DNA from: Plectrocnemia conspersa
Lineage: Eukaryota; Arthropoda; Insecta; Trichoptera; Polycentropodidae
Assembly (NCBI GenBank): GCA_009617715.1
Contig: VTFK01000052.1
Coordinates: 1,256,134 to 1,320,133, forward strand
Length of the DNA stretch: 64,000 bases
Direction: 5' to 3'
The notes beneath the pieces were generated by a model, which worked only from the letters and a program-made list of their open reading frames with translations, ran no database searches and was not told the origin of the DNA. The position numbers and the translations under genes are program-made. This document shows, piece after piece, positions 53,102-63,855 of this stretch. How positions within the stretch are numbered: position 1 is the first letter of the stretch; each line of letters opens with the position of its first letter.

Positions 53102-56100
53102 CTAAAAAATAAAAATATAATTTTAGTAATAATTTTTTTTTAAATATATAATTATACTATAAAAATAATAAATAATGCAGTATACAATAAAAATTCGGCC
53201 TTTTTTAGAACAGCCTTTGCATATCTTATTATTATAGAACTCACCCAGCACCAGTGAGACGAGCACTCACTCCAAACTTTTCCGAGAGTCGTACAAGCTC
53301 GTCTAAGTTCGGATGGGAACACTCGTACAACTCAGCAAGACTTCTATGACTAGCCCGCATACATTCGCCTAGCTCTTCCTCCCAATCGTCGCTGGTGTAC
53401 AACGTTTCGCAGAGACTACGGAACTTCTCAACGCGCATAGCCTCTAAAATGTGAAAAAGAAAAAAAATAATATTATATGACTTGAAAATTAACATGAGGA
53501 TATCAAATAAAAATTAGTAAATTAAAACAAATAAAGGATCTATATTAAAATGCCAACGAATTGGTATTCGGATTTAAACACAAAACAATAGAACACAGCT
53601 ACGCTCGCTACTGAGCAGTGTCACTGAATTGTATCATTCTAGAGTGTAAACATTGTCGCCGGCATTACATAATCTAGAACAGAGGTTCCCAAACTTTTTG
53701 TACCCTAGAGCACATTCTAAAATATCGGTAGGGCGGCGGGCACCGCCTATTTTTGCAAAGCAAATTTATAGTAGGTAAAAAGTAATACACAAAAAAATAA
53801 GGTGCTTGTTTAGAATGATGGCGCCACGCTAAAAAAGCAATGGTTATGTACTCTTCGCTGTGTCACATTTAGAGTCTCCAATTCGAGTAATCGAGTACTC
53901 GATACTCGAGTATTTTTGTCTATTTTTCAAGTACTTGATAATCGAGTATTTTGAAAATTACTCGATTAATACTCGAAATTAAAAAATTTTGAAATATTTC
54001 AGAAACAAAAATAACTTTAACTCGGTCCGGTAAAGGTTAGCGTCTTGCTTTTATTTGGCGTTTATGCCCGAAGTCCCGAGTTAAAGCGGTTACTATCAGG
54101 TATAATTTTTTCATAGTTCCATAGTTGCATAGTTCCGGTCGTCGGCTATGTTAGTGGGTACGACGGAGAAATTTCTTTTGTGTTTTCGACAGTCCCGACT
54201 TATCTAATTTATGGCAATGAACAATATGAAATATCAACAAAAAAAATTTTAGGTTTTATGACTATGCCGTTGTAGCGTAAAGTGTTGTAAATTGTTTATA
54301 CTGATCCCTCAGCTTAAAATATAAATCAAAACAATTGTGTGTTTTAAAGGCATTTAAAGTAAAGTCAGTTCTTTGCTAACCGTTTAGCTCTAGAGTGAAA
54401 GGGATTCACCCAAATACATCTTCGAAGGATATAGATTTAAATTCTTCGCATTAATCAGAAGGAGTAGAATATTGTATATTGTTAAGAAAAAAAATCTATT
54501 CAAGAAGAATTACAAAATGCTATTTTGTCTATAGTCGAAGGAAATAAGAGAAAAGCAGAGAAGGGAATGAAAGAAGAGAACATAAAAAGAGAGTTCAAAA
54601 AATTTTATATCTATAAAAAGCGAACAGATATAAATTAGAAGCCTTATCCAACGCGTTAATGACAATAAGACCAACATCAACAGCAACGGAAAGGGTTTTT
54701 TCCATAGCGGGAATAATAAAACCAAAGGTTAGCAATAATATTAAATTCGAGACACTTTTTGCATTATTGTTTTTAAAAAGTATGTTCGTGAAGTTAAAAT
54801 AATTGTAAAAATTAACATACTAAGTATTTTATTTATTTATTTATATGTGCACGAATTTGAATAATAGCTATTTTGGTACATTCGGTAAATACTCGAAAGT
54901 ACTCGAGTACTCGAGTATTTTAAAATTTTAATATTCGATACTCGAGTAGTTGATGGTTCGAGTAATTGGAGACTCTAGTCACATTGCTGGTATGGTCCAA
55001 ATGGCTACAAAAGCGGCCAATAATGTTTTTCTACATAAATACGTTTTAAAATCAGGTTAAGTGCAAGTGAACGGTAGCAAGCAAGCATTGGTCAAAACAG
55101 CGATCATCCCATGAATAACTCTCTGCAACGAATCTACTTAAAAAGAATATTGTATATGTTGACAAGATTTACCTTTCATAAATGGTTTAAATGTTTTTAC
55201 CAAGACATATTTTTATTCTTTCAAATCAGAGAATTAGAGCTATTATATCGTTATATTGAATTCCCATTAATTCCCATTACGAATGTGCTAATGGAAATGG
55301 TAAAATCAAAAAAAAAGGAAGACAGCTTTGATGAATATATTAGAAAAAAAGGTTGTTATTATAATAACCCTACCTATGAATGATGAAAAATGGAAAGAAT
55401 GCCAGTGTGCTTGTCTATATTTTTTTTAGTAATACGTGTGTAAACATTTATCAGGTGCTGTAATAAGAGAAATAGACAATAGATGGGCAAAAATTAATTT
55501 CTGTCCTTCACACGAAGTGTATATTTTATTTTTTTGCTTAAAGTGAAACCCTTTAAATATATTCATAACAAAAGTTTGTGGAAAAAATGTGAAAGATGCA
55601 ATATAATGTTGGCTTTAGTAGTATTATGCATGTGTGTAGTTTATCGAGCGATAGCTGTATATATATATAAATCTTTGTGTCTACATATTATATTCTTGTA
55701 GATTATAAATGTTTTATGCCTGAAAAAATAATAACCTTCTATCACATGTATGGCTCTGTTCCTCACTTTGAGCTCATCAACAGTTTGAGGCAGATCGTCG
55801 ACAAGCTCCCTCATCTTGTACAAATCAATGCCCAGGAGTTGCTGCACAGATTGCAGCGTAAGAAGCGGATCCTTTGATTCTTTTATGTAGCCTTGAGAGT
55901 TGGCTATCATCTGAAAATAAAATATAAAACATTATTAAAGGCTTGGGGGGGGGGCATTTATATATATTTATATATATATGTTTTATGGCCAAAACTTGGC
56001 GGCACTGTGATAACACTGACGTGACGTAGGCATTCTCTTGGCGACTTTGGCAGACTCACACAGCCAGTGCGACCTCGTGCACTGTTCATCCGTTTTTATA

Positions 56101-59100
56101 TATTAAATTATAAGTAGTTTTTTTTCCCGCATTGTCTGTAAAAATGGGCTGTTTCGCGAGAACTTTACGCAACACAGATTTATAGCAAAAATATATGATA
56201 ACTTTTGAATTAAACGGAATTAAAAAACAAAAATTTATCAAATGTTCTGCATTGTATTGGTTCATATGTTAAAATTACTTTATCAATGGTTTTCAATCTG
56301 TGGGTTGTATAAAATAATAATTAATATCATAAAATTTGCTTTATTCTACTTTATTATATCTCTAGTTTAAAAATTAGATAATAATTAATTATGTAAATAA
56401 AATTAACTATGTGAATTATCATATGTAAATTATATTTCGGTCTTCCATGGGCTAAATTTGTTATGCCAAGCTTTGTCACGCTTTAAAAGTAATTTACGAT
56501 CGTGTTTTATTACTTTAGCTTGTTGATGCAAAGAGTTATTTGATTGTCCCTCACATGTGAAGTTGTGGCGACAATAAAAATATTTTCGCCTTGAAATATT
56601 TTTTTTCTTGTAGTACAAACCTTCATTCATAGATGTCATCACAAAACACTTTAGTGTTTGCGGGTAGAAACAACTGGACCCATCGTAAAACGTCAGAAAT
56701 CGTAAAAGGTAGTTATTACCCGTCCCGCCGGTTACCGCCAGTGGACGAAATCGATAAATACTACCCGACCCGCCGGTTAAGTGTTAAACATGTAACTATT
56801 ATAATATCCTCAATAAAATACTACTGCAGCGACTTAATCTGTGTCTAATTGCTGGAAGGAAGTCAGAGTCACCAGCAGCCATTCAAAGAAACCAGCAGAT
56901 GCGTCCCCACTGACAGACGCAAAGAGACGACCTGGAACTCCTGAACGACAAATCAGTCCGATTTGTGTGCGCCCGCCACTATTCGACCGCAATAGAATTT
57001 TTTTCACAAACACTAATTAAAAATTTTAATTATTTTTAATTATTTGTTAAGCCTCTACTACACTCTCTCGAAATTGTCCGAACCGAAGCTACACCTGAAA
57101 TCGACCGAGATCGCCGACTTTTTTTTTCGATTATAGCTCCTGTAAGTGGCAAAAAAGGAATCTTTGACGAGTCAGGTGGTGCCCGCCGCCCTACCGATAT
57201 TGTAAAATGCGCTCTAGGATACAAAAAGGTTGGGAACCCCTGGCTTAGAGGAAACGTCTCGCCGATAATCATCCGTCGCACACATGTAAATATTGCCATA
57301 AAAAGTCTTACTAAATTCTACATTGAGTCTCAATGGCCAATAGGTCAATCACCCCTAGGGCATCAACCCCTAAAAAACCTTAATTCAACCAAGTATTGAC
57401 CTTAAAATATATTAAACAACTGTGATATAAGGCTCAAAAGATTATGAGGGCAAGGAACATCATACACTCCTGGGGTTTGTTCGCTATGACTTCTGGAGAT
57501 GTCAAACGCAGTGAAAGGGTTAAAACTACAGAAGTTATGCTATCCTCAAAAACTGTTAAATTCCGTATCATGAACATGTTTTTATAGTTTCTATTATTAA
57601 ACATTTTTGACCCTTTTCCTTATTTATTTATGAAATTTTTACGAATCTACGAATTTAAATTTTTTTTGAATAGCTATAATTAAAACAAAATAGCGGATCA
57701 GGTTGACTTACAAACTGGCTAACACTTATACTGATTTAAAGTCACACAATCGAGTATATTATGACACAGCTAGAAAATCTGCATCAACCAAATAACAATA
57801 TAAGATCTAGAGTACATTGGAGGTTCAAATGAAGTCAAGAGAGTTGAAAGAGAAAAAGTGCGATACTCAAGCTCTTCCATCTTTTAAAGCTAAGTACAAA
57901 TAGTGGTTTTGAGGACAGTGGGATCATAGAAACAATTTTATCGAGACTTTGAGATTACCCTCAAGTTTTATATTACCTGAGCAGCATATCTGCATTCTTT
58001 CACGCGATTGTTAAAGTCCTGTGTGGCTGCCTTGTTGGCTTCAGCTAAAGAGTGAGCCACTACAAATACGGCATCGTCTGGCAATAGCACAGGTGTTACA
58101 GTCAAAGGATTCCATGTGATGTACTGTGCGAATCCTGAAAAATCATAAAATCATTGATAAGTTTGTATGATATTTACAACATATTTTTTTATCAACAACC
58201 TTCTTTAGCCAAAAACGCTATAGCCTGATCCATCCCACCGCCATCGGTTCCAATTAATTTTTCGCTTCTGGCGCACAAAGCCGCCATCTCCATTTTGCTC
58301 AACGAAACCTAAAATTATCCAAAATTATCAGTCAAATATAATTACGTTTAATTCTTAGTTATTATAAGTTACCTTGTTGCAGTGGAGGAAAGCTAAAGCG
58401 GACGCACAAACCAAAGCACTAGAGCTGGAGAGACCAGCGGCGGGTGGAATAGATCCGCAGACAGCCATCAGTATTCCATCAGGATCGGCATTATTAAATT
58501 CTAACTTGGAAGCTCCTACTATTCCACAAAGGACGTACTCGTGCCAAATAGGTTTATCATCTCTCAATCTAAAATGTAAAAAATAAGCATATATGTAATG
58601 TCAGACTACAAATAAATAATTTTATGCTATGTATAAAATATACGCATTTAATTTCGCAGCAATTTAAATATTCATATTTTCAACTTTTATATGTCACAAA
58701 ATGATAAACAGAAAGTACAAGTAACACAAGAAATTTAAAAATATATGCTACAGTAGGAATGAAGATCTACATATAATAGTTTATAATATAGAAATAAAAA
58801 TAGGAAACCAAGACCTGGTGGAAAACTATTGAGGAACAAGTCTACACAAAGTTGTAAATATAAGAAAAACTGCGTTATATGGATAGTTCATAAAATAACA
58901 AATTTTAAGCAACAATGTTTTATGCTATTTAATCCTATGAATATTAAAATTGTTATCAAAAAAATAAATCAATCTATATAAATATTCGCAGACATAAATT
59001 TTAAAATGCACATATTGTATATAATTATTATACATTATAGTCCAGTCATATAAGGCGAAATAAAGGCTAAACCTCGGAATGAAAGATACCAAGCTGAAAT

Positions 59101-62100
59101 TTTGCACAGACCTTCGTTTTGATGTTATAAGGACAGGGTGAAAAGTCTCATAAAATATCGTGTCTGCTAATCAAGATATCATAGGTCAAAGGTCACAAAA
59201 TTTGTATTTTTGCAAATATCTCGCGTTTTATGCGTTGTACGTCATTAGATGCTTCACAAAACTTGTAAAGCATAAAATTATCTACAAGTTTAGTTATTAT
59301 ATTTGTTTTGTATCATTAACCGTTTTTGAGATATATCGCGAAGAGTGGGAGGCGTACATCCGTTTATATTGTAGAATCCAGCGAGTATTTCTACTTGCTT
59401 AACTTGGTATAAGCCTTGAAAAAGTAAACAATCGTGAAAAAAGTGGTCTCGGCAAGTCGTTTGAACCATAATTTTATTACTTTCTTCATTGTATTATTAG
59501 GAATTAAAAATGAAATATTGCTCGACAAGAAATTTGTGCGAAAAAATTGAAAGAGTTGTGAGATGTCCTTACGGAGTATGTACCAGATGATAAGAAGATC
59601 ATTTCCAAATTAATAGAAAAATATTTAACTGATATTATAGTTATAACGAAGATTGGATCATTCCCTATTTTTTCTTTTTGCGATGCTCAAGCTTAAGTTT
59701 TATCCATAGCTTGGTATGAAAAAAAAAAAAGGCACTTCGGAAGAAGAACACTTGCGCGTAGTGAAAGCTGCTGCGGCGATTATTAGAGAAGATATTCGAT
59801 CTTCTGTTGTTGAGACCAAGTCTTATCCGCCCCCCGAGTAAAATATTAATGAAGAAATTCCGAAAACTTTATTACATTTTCTGCAAGAAGTTATTATAAA
59901 GAACAGAAAAGGAAAGACGGGCATTTTAAAACGAAGTACACAGCTATAAGTCATGCTATAATGACTTCCATACGAAAACGGTCCTTTTCTTCGCAGTTAT
60001 TAATAGGCCTATCTGTATTTCTTCATAGAAAAAATACAGATAGGCCAAACACCCAAAAAGACTTTTGGATGTTTTGTCAAGTTTAGGTTTTTTCGCTTCA
60101 TATAGTGATACTGTAAAATGTTAAATTTCAGCTGTTTATCACCCACAGCCTCGTAATCAACCATCATAGTCAAGTGCCTTAGTACAGTATGCAGCAGATA
60201 ATGCAGAAAAATATTTATACTCTTGATGGCTATAATACTGTTCATATAATGGGAATGATAAAAATAATAACTCCAAAATCTGAAGTTATATCTGATGACC
60301 GCATAAAGAAATTTACAACAAAACCGAGTGCAAAGGAGCTTCTAGTGTATGAAAATCATGTCGTACCCGGATTGAGCAAGAGATTCAAGTTCAAAATTTT
60401 AATGATGTAGAAGAACTAACCGAACAAATATTTAATGTAGTTGATTTGTTGTGGAAGTACGGAAAGTGGAAAAATATCTCACCGTTGCCAGGGTGGAATG
60501 GATTTATTGAACAACTTACAAAAAACAATGAGAACTTTGTAACTTCTCGGATTCTGTTTCTTACTTTTATTCATCATCCTGTGAGTAATATGGACACAAT
60601 TTACACTACATTACAGTGTGCTATAAACACTGCCAAGAAACATGAACAAAGAACATGCTTAATAACTTTTGATCAGCCGTTGTACATAAAAGCACGTGAA
60701 ATCGTAGCAGCTTCAGATGCTAGCTCAGACTTGTCCAGAGTAGTTGTGAAACTAGGAGGCTTTCATATGCTTATGTCTTTTATTGGATGCATAGGGTATA
60801 TAATGAATGGAAGCGGAATCAAGGAAGCTCAGTACAATTTATGCATCGAATTCTGTCGACAAAATGTTGGATGGTCCCGCTTTTGCAAGAAGTATCAGAG
60901 GCCATACGTATTACTTTTGCATTATCGATGATGATTTTGAAGATACGGAGATTGAAAGTTATAATGCTTTTAGATGGGTTCATTCAGCAGATAACAATTT
61001 GCGATGTTTTCTACGAAACTGTGGAAGAATGTACAGGTAACTCTGGCTCCTTAGTTTACATAGCGTTATCCTATAAACGGATGCGCGCTTCCCACTCCCC
61101 GCGCTATATCTCGAAAACCATTAACCATACGAAGAAATAAATTCAAACAAACTTGTAGAAAATTTTATTTTCTATAAGTTTTGTTAAACATTTAATGACA
61201 TGCGACGCAAAAGAGGCGAGATATTTGCAAAAAAAAACGATTTTTATGACCTTTGACCTTTAATATCTTGATTAGCAGACACGATATCTTTTGAGACTTT
61301 TCACCATATATTTAGAACGCCAAAACAAAGGTCTGTGCAAAATTTCAGCTTGTTATCTTTCATTCCAAGGTTAAACCCTTATTTGACTGGACTATTACTG
61401 ATACAGCAAAACAGTCCTCACTTGGAGTGCAGAAAAGAAATATATGGATATTTTCAATAAAAAAACTTCTCTGCCAATCAATGAACTTAGCGCATTGAGC
61501 ACAAACAGGAGTTTTATATTATTATTTAAGAGAAGCACATCGCACATTATACTAAAAGTAATCCAGCTTATAATAATAAATAACCAATGAGTGAATATTA
61601 AATATTACTATAAATTAGATAAAACTGCAATCAAAACTATGTACAGTGAAAACACCTCGAATTGTAATATGTTTAAAAGATAAGTGTAAAGATGTTTAAG
61701 ATTATGCTAGAACTAGGCGCCTACTATCTCTCCAAATATAGATTCGATCGGAAAAGTATATGGAATCGTGGCCAAAATCACCGAATAACTCACTATAACG
61801 AGTTGAACATTAATAATGATTTAAGTCACATAAGATCTAAAATTACCAATCTATTTTGATAATGGATTCCATTGTAAATTCCTTGATTTTAAAAAGCTCT
61901 TGTTAAGTTTTACTATGACATTTTTCAGCGAAAACTCTTAAACCTCAGATAATCTGTTTTGGTTATTCAAATATATTTTTATTTAAAATAAGTATTTACA
62001 AAGAAATTGAATAGCATCTTAAACCAATCGTCATGTGGTAGTACAAACGTTCAGTACATAAATGGCAGCATAAGAAGCTTTGAATTTTGCGGATCGATAC

Positions 62101-62687
62101 TACCCAACCTCTTGTTAAACATCAGAGATAAAAAAAAAGTAGATTCTACACATCATGTGGATTAGCATCAGCAAAACATGACTGATAAGGTACTACCTGA
62201 CCCATCGGTTAGGTGTTAATACACTAGCATTGTACATTGATTTGTTCAATGTCACATATGAGTTATCAAAGTTTATTGTTATTTTTTTGATTATATTATG
62301 TTCCTTTTGATGATTTGAGGTAATCTGTTAATAATATTCGAGAAATTTTAAGAAAATGAGATTCTCGTTGCATATTCTACAAATTATGTCTTATGAAACA
62401 CGGAGTAATTTTGATACATATGTATGTTTATTTTAAAACTGCCTGCTGTTACGCAAACATTGCAAAATTGATAAAAAAAAGCAGCTGTAAAACACGCCAG
62501 CGAACATTATATACTTACGGCAAAACTGAGATTGACCCTTCGTAGTCTGGATAATTTGGATTTGTGTTCGTTAGCCTGATAGTCGGATCAAGAATCCCCC
62601 CTGACCGCTACAATCACATCCTGCTCTATGGCCATCGGCAGCACTGGATATCCGCAATAGTCCACATGCTCGCCAATTAGATTCACT
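52930..62687 (-). CDS. GALK2: GALK2-type galactokinase / N-acetylgalactosamine kinase (5'-incomplete)
   Basis: A cytosolic GHMP-family kinase that phosphorylates galactose or N-acetylgalactosamine at C1, using ATP. Exons in gene order: 62519-62687, 58373-58568, 58200-58308, 57977-58134, 55736-55910, 53245-53443, 52930-53101. All junctions have GT/AG sites and agree in phase. Motifs: [20 protein letters not shown] (substrate-binding signature), [20 protein letters not shown] (ATP-binding GHMP motif 2), [11 protein letters not shown] (with the catalytic-type Asp), LTGAGWGGCIV (motif 3). The first exon with the protein's N-terminus is not in the window or not recognised. One extra G in a G6 run breaks the frame in the first exon seen. 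Sequence style favours GALK2 over GALK1. Confidence 0.9.
53245..53443 (-). CDS. GALK2: GALK2-like exon with [20 protein letters not shown]
   Basis: The acceptor is CACATTTTAG and the donor is GCTGG|GTGAGT. It encodes [40 protein letters not shown] and a run ending [11 protein letters not shown]. The M(N/R)xSHxSLxxxYECSxPxLDxLV pattern is a family signature ahead of motif 3. Intact and in phase on both sides. Confidence 0.93.
53454..53670 (-). other. short intron segment, no feature
   Basis: Kinase intron between its last-but-one exon and the hAT terminus at 53680; AT-rich, nothing recognised. Confidence 0.5.
53680..53869 (+). mobile_element. hAT (Tip100/Charlie-like) left terminus
   Basis: It begins CAGAGGTTCCCAAACTTTTT, the common CAGNGGTTCYCAAAC hAT end, followed by GTACCCTAGAGCAC and AATATCGGTAGGGCGGCGGG. 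It matches in inverted orientation the end at 57242. It has itself been interrupted by the hAT copy at 53870-54977; sequence after 54985 continues it for an unknown distance. Confidence 0.7.
53870..54977 (+). mobile_element. hAT element with perfect 8-bp TSD, internally deleted
   Basis: Ends are TAGAGTCTCCAATTCGAGTA and, on the right, its mirror with TTCGAGTAATTGGAGACTCTA-type sequence. Many ACTCGAGTA repeats lie beneath both ends. The octamer GTCACATT flanks it exactly (53862-53869 and 54978-54985). On the + strand at about 54640-54800 the frame reads [20 protein letters not shown] and [20 protein letters not shown], the hAT C-terminal dimerisation region. The N-terminal and catalytic parts are lost. 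It is nested inside the older hAT whose terminus begins at 53680. Confidence 0.92.
54986..55735. other. kinase intron, probable continuation of the older hAT
   Basis: An open frame at 55111-55383 (+) with [16 protein letters not shown] has no recognised match. It may be leftover hAT coding sequence, but I cannot show it. A TA-rich patch is at about 55655-55672. Confidence 0.35.
55736..55910 (-). CDS. GALK2: GALK2-like exon bracketed by inverted hAT termini
   Basis: The acceptor is TTTATTTTCAG and the donor is ATAGAAG|GTTATT. It encodes [40 protein letters not shown] and a run ending [10 protein letters not shown], the helical segment between the active-site core and the C-terminal lobe. It is phase 0 at the start and has one base over at the end, matching its neighbours. 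Similar hAT termini in opposite orientation lie at 53680 and 57242, on either side of this exon. Confidence 0.92.
55945..56640. other. kinase intron, no feature
   Basis: A G11 run lies at about 55944-55955. Otherwise AT-rich with nothing recognised. Confidence 0.45.
56709..56790. repeat. TTAA-abutting repeat motif, copy 1
   Basis: ATTACCCGTCCCGCCGGTTA (about 56715) and, 46 bp on, TACTACCCGACCCGCCGGTT followed by AAGTGTTAA. Reversed, the block starts TTAACACTTAACCGGCGGGT, which would suit the end of a piggyBac-like element inserted at TTAA. A related, more decayed block in the same orientation lies at 62093-62217. No transposase was found. Confidence 0.45.
57050..57242 (-). mobile_element. 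hAT (Tip100/Charlie-like) terminus, inverted relative to 53680
   Basis: Read from 57242 the sequence is CCAGGGGTTCCCAACC-like (CAGGGGTTCCCAACCTTTTT), then GTATCCTAGAGCGC and AATATCGGTAGGGCGGCGGG. It agrees with the left terminus at 53680 over about 65 bp. The flanking octamers of the two ends (ATCTAGAA and GCTTAGAG) share only the TAGA core, so they do not prove a single insertion. Confidence 0.65.
57251..57960. other. kinase intron, no feature
   Basis: No coding or named repeat is recognised. Confidence 0.5.
57977..58134 (-). CDS. GALK2: GALK2-like exon with [17 protein letters not shown]
   Basis: The acceptor is GATTTTTCAG and the donor is GCTCAG|GTAATA. It encodes [40 protein letters not shown] and [12 protein letters not shown]. 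The VxxxS..xxNKAxxxxFNxRVxEC pattern is a galactokinase signature after the catalytic-Asp segment. Only 65 bp of intron separate it from the preceding exon. Confidence 0.94.
58200..58308 (-). CDS. GALK2: GALK2-like exon with catalytic-region GTDGGGMDQ
   Basis: The acceptor is TAATTTTAG and the donor is AAAGAAG|GTTGTT. It encodes [20 protein letters not shown], then [16 protein letters not shown]. The GGGMDQ segment contains the Asp that serves as catalytic base in galactokinases. Intact. Confidence 0.95.
58373..58568 (-). CDS. GALK2: GALK2-like exon with GHMP ATP-binding motif
   Basis: The acceptor is ACATTTTAG and the donor is AACAAG|GTAACT. It encodes [20 protein letters not shown], then [20 protein letters not shown]. 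The PxxxGLSSSSAxV phosphate-binding loop is complete. WHEYVLCG corresponds to the WHNYFLCG-type phrase typical of GALK2 rather than GALK1. Phase matches both neighbours. Confidence 0.95.
59038..61394 (+). mobile_element. long-TIR element X, complete copy with TTA target duplication
   Basis: The left arm (59038 to about 59365) and right arm (about 61072-61394) are inverted copies about 325 bp long, starting TAGTCCAGTCA. They share CAGACCTTCGTTTTG-like, GTCTGCTAATCAAGATAT, GACCTTTGACC-like and GCGATATATCTC-like stretches. The trinucleotide TTA flanks both ends (59035-59037 and 61395-61397). The 1.7-kb centre is coding-derived on the + strand. It lies in a kinase intron, opposite to the gene. 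The 3-bp duplication fits PIF/Harbinger-style integration, but I do not see a Harbinger transposase; the class is open. Confidence 0.8.
59500..61045 (+). pseudogene. protein of long-TIR element X, unrecognised family, frameshifted
   Basis: Frames linked by several shifts give, in order: [19 protein letters not shown] (about 59850), [13 protein letters not shown] (about 60130), [20 protein letters not shown] (about 60200), [18 protein letters not shown] (about 60330), [20 protein letters not shown] (about 60400), [36 protein letters not shown], and [20 protein letters not shown] (about 60760). [17 protein letters not shown] lies near 60860. Similar proteins are, as far as I recall, uncharacterised and multi-copy in aphid and cnidarian genomes. 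No zinc finger or DDE triad can be pointed to with confidence. The longest single frame is 60446-60931. Confidence 0.6.
61400..62510. other. kinase intron after element X, with TTAA-type motif copy 2
   Basis: No coding is recognised. At 62093-62217 two decayed motifs (GATACTACCCAACCTCTTGT and GGTACTACCTGACCCATCGG followed by TTAGGTGTTAA) repeat the arrangement at 56709-56790. Confidence 0.4.
62519..62687 (-). CDS. GALK2: GALK2-like exon with galactokinase signature, one-base frameshift
   Basis: The acceptor is ACAATTTCAG and the donor is TTGCC|GTAAGT. It encodes [30 protein letters not shown], then a break. C6 at 62596-62601 (G6 in the gene) shifts the frame to an early TGA. With the other frame the exon continues [20 protein letters not shown] and ISVLP, joining the next exon exactly. 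Everything outside that run is intact, so a sequencing/assembly slip is likely, though a real recent mutation is possible. An upstream exon ending in ...GR is needed. Confidence 0.88.
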
Positions 62688-62689
62688 CT

Positions 62690-63395
62690 GAAATTGTTTT
62701 ACATAAGATTATTATATGTTACACAATTGCGCTACAATCTCAATTGTACCGATTAGTTCCGGAGAGAAAAATAATAAAATATCAAGCTCGATCGTGCGTG
62801 AATTTTTTAAGATAAACATATTGTAAATACTCATAGCTGCTTATCATTGTGTATTTAGTTGTAATTAGTCGCTGATAAAGAATTGGAAAACAAGTTATAT
62901 TACCGTTGTATACTTTAATTAAATATAATTGTTTTTTATTAAATTTCATTGGAATGTTATGATAAAATGAGAAAATCAACAAGCTAGATAAATAGTACAT
63001 CATACATTTATAGTACTGTAAAAATCATTGCAGGACTATTTTCTGTTTAAAATGCTACACGAGTGTTACATCAATATATTTTAGGTTTAAAGAAACTCAA
63101 ATTGTTATCACGAAACATCTAAAAAAAAATATAAAAAAAAAAGTCAATTAACCTTGCAAAAAATACATATAACTATTACTTTGAAGTCCAATTCGTGATT
63201 TTTTGCAAATAACTTTAATGTATAAGTGTTGTATCGTGTGTAATTTTAACTATTGTCATTTAACTATTGATCTCACGAATTGACATTGCTATATTTTTCT
63301 ATAAAAAAAAAAAAGTCACAAATGCATTCAATAATATTTTTTTATTGAATAATTGTTATGAAATAACATTTATTGAGTGGGCTTAGAACAATTAT
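62690..63395. other. kinase upstream intron, no feature
   Basis: AT-rich. I searched the - strand for an exon ending in the Gly-Arg expected before VNLIGEH and found none. Confidence 0.45.
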
Positions 63396-63397
63396 AT

Positions 63398-63650
63398 ACA
63401 GCCGTGGCCAATTTAAAGTTGACATGGCGGTTCATATACGTATTTTGATTATTTTATCAACTTTGATGCATTTTTTACACGTTTTGGGAATTTAAAATAG
63501 ATAATTATAATTGTTAATCATCTTCGACGGTCCAATAGCGATGAGCTTTTGCCCATTCAATGCGATTCTTTTTCATTTTCTCAATAGTGTTTTTTAGCAG
63601 GTATAAGTTTACTCGCCGCTTTATCTATCATGCAGCTAAATTCTATTTAG
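63398..63650 (-). mobile_element. Tc1-like element remnant
   Basis: The end at 63398 reads TACAGCCGTGGCCAATTTAA, a typical Tc1 terminus. On the - strand at about 63600-63530 the frame reads IEKMKKNRIEWAKAHRYWTV and EDD, the Tc1 phrase that precedes the first catalytic Asp (WAKxHxxWTVEDW). The sequence then jumps to the terminus, so the catalytic region is deleted. The opposite terminus was not found. Confidence 0.65.
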
Positions 63651-63779
63651 TATTATTTCCAATAATAGCTGTAAAGCTTTGCAACATTTAGAAAAACCCA
63701 ACATTGCCATATTTAAATTAACCGTTAAGCTAAAAAAAATATGAAATGCATTATTTTAGTTTGTTATATTCTAATATGT

Positions 63780-63855
63780 AAACCGTCAAAAGCAATAAAA
63801 TCGTGCCTTCGCGGTCGCAGTAAGAATGCTCAATACCGAGAAAGGTGGAATTATA
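63780..63855 (+). repeat. dispersed repeat family A, small partial copy
   Basis: GTCAAAAGCAATAAAATCGTG followed by GCG...AATGCTC.ATACCGAG matches the inner part of the family A hairpin at 2023-2080. Confidence 0.5.

Noticed and set aside
53680..57242. A single 3.5-kb hAT transposon
   Set aside because: A host kinase exon with perfect splice sites lies inside and the flanking octamers do not match, so two insertions are more likely.
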